Positions 59,609-64,000 of a stretch of DNA of 64,000 nucleotides are shown here, piece by piece. The position numbers were made by a program, and so were the translations under genes. The notes beneath the pieces are model-generated. The model ran no database searches. It was not told where the DNA came from and saw only the letters and a program-made list of their open reading frames with translations. Source of the DNA: Pseudomonas viridiflava (GTDB lineage: Bacteria > Pseudomonadota > Gammaproteobacteria > Pseudomonadales > Pseudomonadaceae); the NCBI RefSeq assembly GCF_900601905.1, contig NZ_UWFA01000416.1, positions 806,001 through 870,000 of the forward strand, in the 5' to 3' direction. How positions within the stretch are numbered: position 1 is the first letter of the stretch; each line of letters starts with the position of its first letter.

Positions 59609-59895
59609 AAAAATCTTATCTCTTCATACATTCAACACTGACTGGCACCAAAGACGAAATAGTTTCGTATTTGAATAAAATGTCCACGGTCGTTACGTGG
59701 CGATATGATATGCCTCATGTATTTTACGTAATTTCTCAAAACTCTGCGGAAGAGCTTTACCAAGAATTTTTTGGTCTAGCTGGAAAAAAAGGCCGTTATA
59801 TGTTCATGGAGGCAAGCGATAACAGACAAGGGCAGATGCTTGCGGATACCTGGCACTTGCTGACCCACAAAACGCACACGCCTAAAAATACCTAA
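59605..59895 (+). CDS. Small soluble protein, SinR/Cas2-like ferredoxin fold suspected (96 aa)
   Basis: Not firmly recognised. The start MKKSYLFIHSTLTGTKDEIV followed by a helix, then TVVTWRYDMPHVFYVISQNS, a second helix EELYQEFFGLAGKKG and the strand RYMFMEASDNRQG give a beta-alpha-beta-beta-alpha-beta pattern like the SinR-like or Cas2-like ferredoxin fold, with the W-x-Y and strand positions in the usual places. No catalytic Asp pair is clear. Lower GC than its surroundings and overlapping the small membrane-protein gene. Confidence 0.7.
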   Translation: MKKSYLFIHSTLTGTKDEIVSYLNKMSTVVTWRYDMPHVFYVISQNSAEELYQEFFGLAGKKGRYMFMEASDNRQGQMLADTWHLLTHKTHTPKNT

Positions 59896-60019
59896 CAGCA
59901 CTATATATATCGCGGGTGGCCGAGCAAGGCTTGAACCATCCGCCCGTTATAGAAGCATTAGCATTTATCTTAAATAAGATATCGACCCGTAAATATGGGT
60001 ACGCTTTCCGTTGCAATAT

Positions 60020-61300
60020 TCACTTGCACTTCACAACCCACAACTGATGCAATTTGGTGGTATAGCTCTGACTCATCATTTCTCGACGCATCGCCCATTC
60101 AGGATCACTGGGCACACTTCCACACCGCAGCGTCCCCCTACCCCACTTCTCATTAACTTCATCCAGGACGCCCATCACCTTATCGGCAGCCACCGGCTGA
60201 TTCGCGGCAAACAGATCATCCGTAAACTCTCCAGGTTGTCGCAGATCCAGCAGCAACACTTCAGCCTTGCTGTATTTGAACCCGGGCCGGAACAGCCGGT
60301 TGACCGCTTCAGTTGCAGCCTTGGTCATCAGCCGCACATCATTGGTGGGATACGGCAGCTCTACCAGGGCACCATTGGCGTACTTCGCCTCCTCGGGGTT
60401 GAACATGCCGGTACGGATACTGACCCGGATTTTCTTGCACAGTGAGTTTTGGGCGCGGAGTTTTTCAGCTGCGCGCTGGACATAGCTCGCGACCGCTTCC
60501 TTTATGGGCTCTATGGTTGTCAGGCGCTTACCAAACATCCGGCTCGAGCAAATCTCCTGCTTGGGCGGTGCGGCCTCGCCCAGCTCCAGGCAGCTAAGCC
60601 CCGAGAGTTCGCGGACTGTCTTCTCGATCACAACGCTGAATTTCTTCCCAAGCATGGTTGGGTCTGCTGTGGCCAAATCCATCGCGGAACGGATGTTCAT
60701 GGCTTCAAGGTGGGCTTTCATCTTTCGTCCAACGCCCCACACCTCGGACGCGGCGGTATTGCGCAGTACCCAAGCACGCTTGTGCGAGTCACATAGATCA
60801 ACGACGCCGCCCGTGTAGGACTGCAGGCGTTTGGCGGTGTGGTTCGCCAGCTTGGCCAAGGTTTTGGTGGGACCGATGCCGACGCCGACCGGGATGCCGG
60901 TTGATCGGTGCACAGCGGTTCGGATTGTTCGGCCAAACGCGGTCAGGTCCCCGGTCATGCCGGTCAGATCGGCGAAGGCCTCATCAATGCTGTAGACCTC
61001 AACAGCCGGAACCATGGACTCAATTACTGTCATGACTCGCTCGCTGATGTCGCCGTACAGTGCGTAGTTGCTGCTGAACGCCACGACCCCGTTCTGACGC
61101 AGGACGTCCTTTATCTGAAAATACGGCGCACCCATCTTCACGAACTCTTTAGCGTCGTAGCTTCGCGCAATGACGCAGCCGTCATTATTCGACAGCACCA
61201 CGATGGGAGTTTTGGCAAGGTCCGGCCGAAAGACGCGCTCACAGCTTGCGTAGAAGCTGTTGCAGTCAATCAATGCAAAGACGGGGTCACGACTTGTCAT
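60020..61300 (-). CDS. umuC: UmuC/RulB-type Y-family DNA polymerase subunit
   Basis: Error-prone translesion polymerase, catalytic subunit of Pol V, 426 residues. Motifs: FALIDCNSFYASCERVFRPD, VVLSNNDGCVIARS, SIDEAFADL (catalytic acidic pair), GIGPTKTLAKLANH, VWGVGRKM and the C-terminal little-finger and tail segments KKIRVSIRTGMF. Length is normal for UmuC. It overlaps umuD by 14 bases. Closest in type to the plasmid rulB genes of P. syringae, which raise UV tolerance. The gene is SOS-controlled through the LexA box at 61741. Confidence 0.95.
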   Translation of the reverse strand: MTSRDPVFALIDCNSFYASCERVFRPDLAKTPIVVLSNNDGCVIARSYDAKEFVKMGAPYFQIKDVLRQNGVVAFSSNYALYGDISERVMTVIESMVPAVEVYSIDEAFADLTGMTGDLTAFGRTIRTAVHRSTGIPVGVGIGPTKTLAKLANHTAKRLQSYTGGVVDLCDSHKRAWVLRNTAASEVWGVGRKMKAHLEAMNIRSAMDLATADPTMLGKKFSVVIEKTVRELSGLSCLELGEAAPPKQEICSSRMFGKRLTTIEPIKEAVASYVQRAAEKLRAQNSLCKKIRVSIRTGMFNPEEAKYANGALVELPYPTNDVRLMTKAATEAVNRLFRPGFKYSKAEVLLLDLRQPGEFTDDLFAANQPVAADKVMGVLDEVNEKWGRGTLRCGSVPSDPEWAMRREMMSQSYTTKLHQLWVVKCK

Positions 61301-61718
61301 GATCGCGCACGCTGTATTTCACAACGCCCCAGATTAACAGTTCGTCGCCTTCCATCACGTGGCGCGGAGGGTATTTGCTGTTTTCAGATTGCAGGATGAA
61401 TGAGTTATCGCGCATGTGCAGGCGCTTGCATACGGGCTCGGAATTGAGCGCCGCAATGACGATGTCACCGTGCTCGGCATATAGGCTGCGGTCGACAATT
61501 ACGAGGTCGCCGCTGTAGATCCCAGCACCCTGCATGCTGTCGCCATCGATCTTAACCAAGTACACATGCGGCGCCCGAATGTCGAACAGCTCGTCCAAGG
61601 AGATGTGCTTTTCGATGTGATCGGCGGCAGGCGATGGAAAGCCTGCAGGCACATGGAATGAGTAAAGAGGGAGCTTTTCGCCCCCTGTCGAGAGCGGGCC
61701 AAGGATGGTGACGGTCAT
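61287..61718 (-). CDS. umuD: UmuD/RulA-type SOS mutagenesis protease
   Basis: S24-family protein of 143 residues that self-cleaves with RecA help and joins UmuC to form Pol V. Cleavage site Ala25-Gly26 in HVPAGFPSPA; Ser61 in GDSMQGAGI and Lys98 in PVCKRLHM form the catalytic dyad; GDLVIVDRS and the final IWGVVKYSV are family features. No DNA-binding domain, so not LexA. First gene of umuDC; the LexA box lies 22 bases upstream of its ATG. Confidence 0.95.
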   Translation of the reverse strand: MTVTILGPLSTGGEKLPLYSFHVPAGFPSPAADHIEKHISLDELFDIRAPHVYLVKIDGDSMQGAGIYSGDLVIVDRSLYAEHGDIVIAALNSEPVCKRLHMRDNSFILQSENSKYPPRHVMEGDELLIWGVVKYSVRDHDKS

Positions 61719-61740
61719 AATGCTAACCTAGCGCTAAATA

Positions 61741-61756
61741 CTGTATGAACGTACAG
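61741..61756. promoter_or_regulatory. LexA (SOS) box shared by umuDC and SRAP gene
   Basis: CTGTATGAACGTACAG, a near-perfect match to the gammaproteobacterial SOS box CTG-N10-CAG, with inner TGTA/TACA symmetry. It is the only such box seen between the two divergent starts (umuD at 61718, SRAP gene at 61817). Confidence 0.88.
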
Positions 61757-61816
61757 TTAACGATTTCGGCTGCTTGCGGTCAATCTCATATGTAGGAAAT
61801 ATCGACGGGTGACATC

Positions 61817-62506
61817 ATGTGCGGACGCTACTCGATTTACGAGGCAATGGATTACTACCTGAAAGAGCTGGGCTCCAAACAGATCGTGATCAACGGTTAC
61901 GACGAGTGGCCGATTGAGCGCTACAACGTTGCGCCCACGACCAAGGTGCAGATCATCCGCAGCACGATGGATGGCCTGAGCATTGATAAGATCCGCTGGG
62001 GATGGTCGCCATTCTGGGCGAAGGGGAAAAGGCCTGACCCGATCAATGCGCGGGTCGAGACAGTGACAACAGGTAAGTTTTTCAAGCAGCTGTGGCCGAA
62101 TGGCCGGGTGATCGCACCAGCGAATGGCTGGTTTGAATGGGTGAAGGATCTGGACGACCCGAAGGTCAAGCAGCCCTACTTCATTCGATTGAAGAGCCCG
62201 GCACCAATGTTTTACGGAGCCCTGGCACAGGTGACGCCCGGGCTTGAACCGGGAGACGAGGACGGGTTTGTGATCATCACTGCAGCAAGTGATCAGGGGA
62301 TGGTGGACATTCACGACCGGCGACCGCTTGTACTTACGCCGGAGCATGCCAACGAATGGCTGGACCCTGAGCTATCACCAGTTCGTGCGGAAGAGATCGC
62401 CAAGGATTGCTGCCGGCCAGCCAAGGATTTCGAGTGGTACCGTGTAAGCAAGGCCGTTGGCAGCGTTCGCAATAGAGGGCCAGAACTGATCAGCCCGATC
62501 GACTAA
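61817..62506 (+). CDS. SRAP-family abasic-site DNA-protein crosslink protein (YedK/HMCES)
   Basis: SOS response-associated peptidase fold protein, 229 residues, which forms a thiazolidine link with abasic sites in single-stranded DNA. Cys2 is the active nucleophile (MCGRYS); RYNVAPTT, WGWSPFWAK, INARVET, RVIAPANGWFEW (Glu) and DIHDRRPLVL (His) complete the site. Divergent from umuDC with a common LexA box, so likely damage-induced. Overlaps the convergent DUF2971 gene by four bases. Confidence 0.94.
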   Translation: MCGRYSIYEAMDYYLKELGSKQIVINGYDEWPIERYNVAPTTKVQIIRSTMDGLSIDKIRWGWSPFWAKGKRPDPINARVETVTTGKFFKQLWPNGRVIAPANGWFEWVKDLDDPKVKQPYFIRLKSPAPMFYGALAQVTPGLEPGDEDGFVIITAASDQGMVDIHDRRPLVLTPEHANEWLDPELSPVRAEEIAKDCCRPAKDFEWYRVSKAVGSVRNRGPELISPID

Positions 62507-63402
62507 TCCCCGGAGTGCATTTTCTCAGCATCAGCATCGCCATTGGAAACAGGTGCTAGGGTAATTGAAAGCTCGTGCCCAATCGATGAGAACTCACCAT
62601 GATCAAACTTCCACTGAATCACTTTAACGTCAGGGTATTTCTCCACAAGCAAACCGTAAATTTCAGAGAAGCGTTCACAGCCGTACCCAACTATATGCAC
62701 AGCCTTGAGGACACTTCCCAGTATCGGCAGAGCGCGGGCAGTTGGTGAGAGCACCCTAATTTCCTTTTCATGCTCCCAATCCGTATGTTTGATCGATGCG
62801 ACTCTGGCAGAAAGCGAAAACCCAACGTATCGGCGAAAACCTTCCTCATAAGACATGTTCATAATCGCTTCTATATCTGCATCAGGATTCTGGCGCGATA
62901 ATTCGACGAGGGCGGCAGCGAGATCATCCGACTTGTTAATTATTCTGGGGCCAGACATATAGTTAACATTGCGAAAGAGGAGCCCATGCTCAACTATTAC
63001 TTCACTACCCCACTCCAATTCAAAGCAGACGCCCTTACATTCATCTGCATAGTACGCCCACATTGCTTGATGATCAGCTCTACCGCCGGTAGCAAATATA
63101 CCGACCCCGCTGATCTGCGCTGTAAATCTCTCATTATTTAAGTTGATAACTCGCTCAACCTCTTCGAGATCAGCAGCGCTATCCGGCTGAAGGCTCCATG
63201 CTGCCCCCCCCTTAGCGATGCTAATGGTCGAAAACGCGTCACATGTGGCCTGCATTTCGTCAGCAGTGGAAGCGTGGCTGAATTTCACCTCAAGCGAATC
63301 ATTCAGCTGCCGCGGCAGAGCGAAGTATAGTTCCCCAGATGACAGCCGCTCTATCGCTCGCTCTGCGTCCATATACTTGAATGTAACTAGGTTATCAGCC
63401 AC
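62503..63402 (-). CDS. DUF2971-family protein
   Basis: Protein of 299 residues matching the DUF2971 pattern: FKYMDAERAIERLSSGELYF, LPRQLNDSLEVKF, MWAYYADECKGVCFELEW and KHTDWEHEKEIRVLSP. Members are frequent in genomic islands and prophages and some are thought to act in defence; function is not established. GTG start with AGGAGGG 6 bases upstream, a strong site. Convergent with the SRAP gene (four-base overlap). Confidence 0.85.
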   Translation of the reverse strand: MADNLVTFKYMDAERAIERLSSGELYFALPRQLNDSLEVKFSHASTADEMQATCDAFSTISIAKGGAAWSLQPDSAADLEEVERVINLNNERFTAQISGVGIFATGGRADHQAMWAYYADECKGVCFELEWGSEVIVEHGLLFRNVNYMSGPRIINKSDDLAAALVELSRQNPDADIEAIMNMSYEEGFRRYVGFSLSARVASIKHTDWEHEKEIRVLSPTARALPILGSVLKAVHIVGYGCERFSEIYGLLVEKYPDVKVIQWKFDHGEFSSIGHELSITLAPVSNGDADAEKMHSGD

Positions 63403-63472
63403 GCATTCCCTCCTATGTTGTCAAGACCCTCAGCTAGCAGCATGACACGCGCCGTCGTTTAGGAAAACGGTT

Positions 63473-64000
63473 TTAGAATAATCCGCCTAACCCGTCAGGG
63501 GACCAGTTCATAATGATGAGCTCGCTTGATGCATCCGATCCCCCGCCGCGATGGTTTTTGGTACTGTAACGTATATCAAGGGTTTCAAAATGGAAGCCAG
63601 AGAATACTTGGCGAATATCAGGATGGTCGTTGATGCTGACCATAACCTTGCCTTTACATCGGCGCATGAAATCAGCCATGCACTGGTAGTTTTCAAACGG
63701 AAACTCGACGCCGTAGCCAGCAGTTTTCCAATAGGGGGGATCCATGTAATGGAACGTATGCGCACGGTCGTAACGCTCAGCGCACTCAAGCCAGGGCAGG
63801 TTCTCCACGTAGGTGCCAGCAAGCCGCTGCCATGCCGCTGATAGGTTTTCCTCGATCCGCAACAGGTTGATGGCAGGGCCGGTGGTAGCAGTGCCGAACG
63901 TTTGCCCGCTGACCTTGCCCGCAAAAGCATGGTGCTGCAGATAGAAAAAACGAGCAGCGCGCTGAATATCAGTGAGGGTTTCCGGGCGAGTTATCTTCTG
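63473..64000 (-). CDS. D12-class adenine-specific DNA methyltransferase (partial)
   Basis: The frame is open to base 64000, so only the C-terminal 175 residues are seen. Catalytic motif YMDPPYWKTAGYG (DPPY type), N-terminal-side QTFGTATTGPAIN and YSTKNHRGGGSDASSELIIMNW near the end match Dam/phage T4-Dam-like D12 enzymes. It probably methylates adenine in a short palindrome (GATC-like) in the element. Typical of temperate phages. The final residues are SPDGLGGLF. Confidence 0.88.
   Translation of the reverse strand, partial: QKITRPETLTDIQRAARFFYLQHHAFAGKVSGQTFGTATTGPAINLLRIEENLSAAWQRLAGTYVENLPWLECAERYDRAHTFHYMDPPYWKTAGYGVEFPFENYQCMADFMRRCKGKVMVSINDHPDIRQVFSGFHFETLDIRYSTKNHRGGGSDASSELIIMNWSPDGLGGLF

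Larger units (their letters stand above)
58705..64000. mobile_element. Left end of a dusA-integrated prophage or genomic island
   Basis: Everything right of the dusA break is different in character: lower GC, an orphan two-gene module, SOS mutagenesis genes, an SRAP gene, a DUF2971 gene and a phage-type adenine methyltransferase. The integrase is not within the 5.3 kb visible, so it is expected at the other end beside the remaining dusA part. Whether this is a functional prophage cannot be told; no structural phage gene is seen. Confidence 0.75.

Noticed and set aside
59914..59965. Possible tRNA-like segment with GGTGGCCGAGC and TTGAACC
   Set aside because: The pieces do not form a cloverleaf; no acceptor stem or proper T-arm could be folded by eye.
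1..64000. CRISPR arrays, rRNA, insertion sequences
   Set aside because: No regularly spaced repeats, no rRNA-like stretch and no transposase were seen on either strand.

Overview
The window looks like a chromosomal segment of a fluorescent-type Pseudomonas (P. syringae / P. fluorescens lineage), ending on the right in an integrated mobile element. The support is high GC, gene content typical of the genus (ColR-like regulator, PilX/PilY1, D-galactose dehydrogenase, DUF1652 and DUF2986 proteins, a Pseudomonas-type metallothionein, the carboxyspermidine route) and REP palindromes of the Pseudomonas type. The genus is inferred from protein recognition, not from an rRNA gene. No rRNA, tRNA or CRISPR array was seen.

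Bases 1-13600: the end of a GAF/GGDEF-like/EAL protein, a large multi-PAS hybrid histidine kinase, two MFS transporters (a sugar importer and a SotB-type efflux pump), a membrane GGDEF-EAL protein overlapping a PhnD-like periplasmic binding protein (a probable ligand-sensing c-di-GMP module), and the two-gene carboxynorspermidine/carboxyspermidine operon (decarboxylase, then dehydrogenase).

Bases 13635-19056: an envelope-phosphate locus. Four leftward genes (PmrG/Ais-like histidine phosphatase, two PAP2 phosphatases, a lipoprotein) diverge from an EptA phosphoethanolamine transferase and an orphan ColR-like response regulator. Bases 19107-28825 hold a FetAB-type ABC pair, a YghU-type GST, a MocR/PdxR regulator, a UvsE endonuclease, several small genus-specific proteins, a second hybrid kinase, a cysteine hydrolase and a solitary periplasmic binding protein.

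Bases 28926-36335 form a stress/signalling stretch: metallothionein, KGG stress protein, DUF1652 protein, a third hybrid kinase and a CheB-CheR-PAS giant whose receiver-like tail has lost its phosphoacceptor. Bases 36367-45210 are small regulator-enzyme units (MarR/hydrolase, TetR/SDR, LysR/DUF2798), two with clear dyad operators, then TrmK, an NmrA-family pseudogene broken by an internal inversion, a P-loop kinase and a galactose dehydrogenase.

Bases 45514-58391 hold a pilX-pilY1 pair without the other minor pilins, a PrpF-like isomerase, GNAT, a PLP dehydratase with a divergent AraC regulator, a hydrolase preceded by a 14-bp tandem repeat, a membrane diguanylate cyclase, a membrane protein plus sorbosone-dehydrogenase-like lipoprotein, a DHCW cupin and a RidA protein.

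At 58621-58704 the first 28 codons of dusA are cut off right after the MMDW motif. Everything to the right is interpreted as a dusA-integrated prophage or genomic island. It carries an unknown two-gene module (small membrane protein plus small ferredoxin-fold-like protein), a umuDC (rulAB-like) SOS mutagenesis operon, a divergent SRAP abasic-site protein sharing one LexA box with it, a DUF2971 protein and a D12-class adenine methyltransferase that runs off the window.
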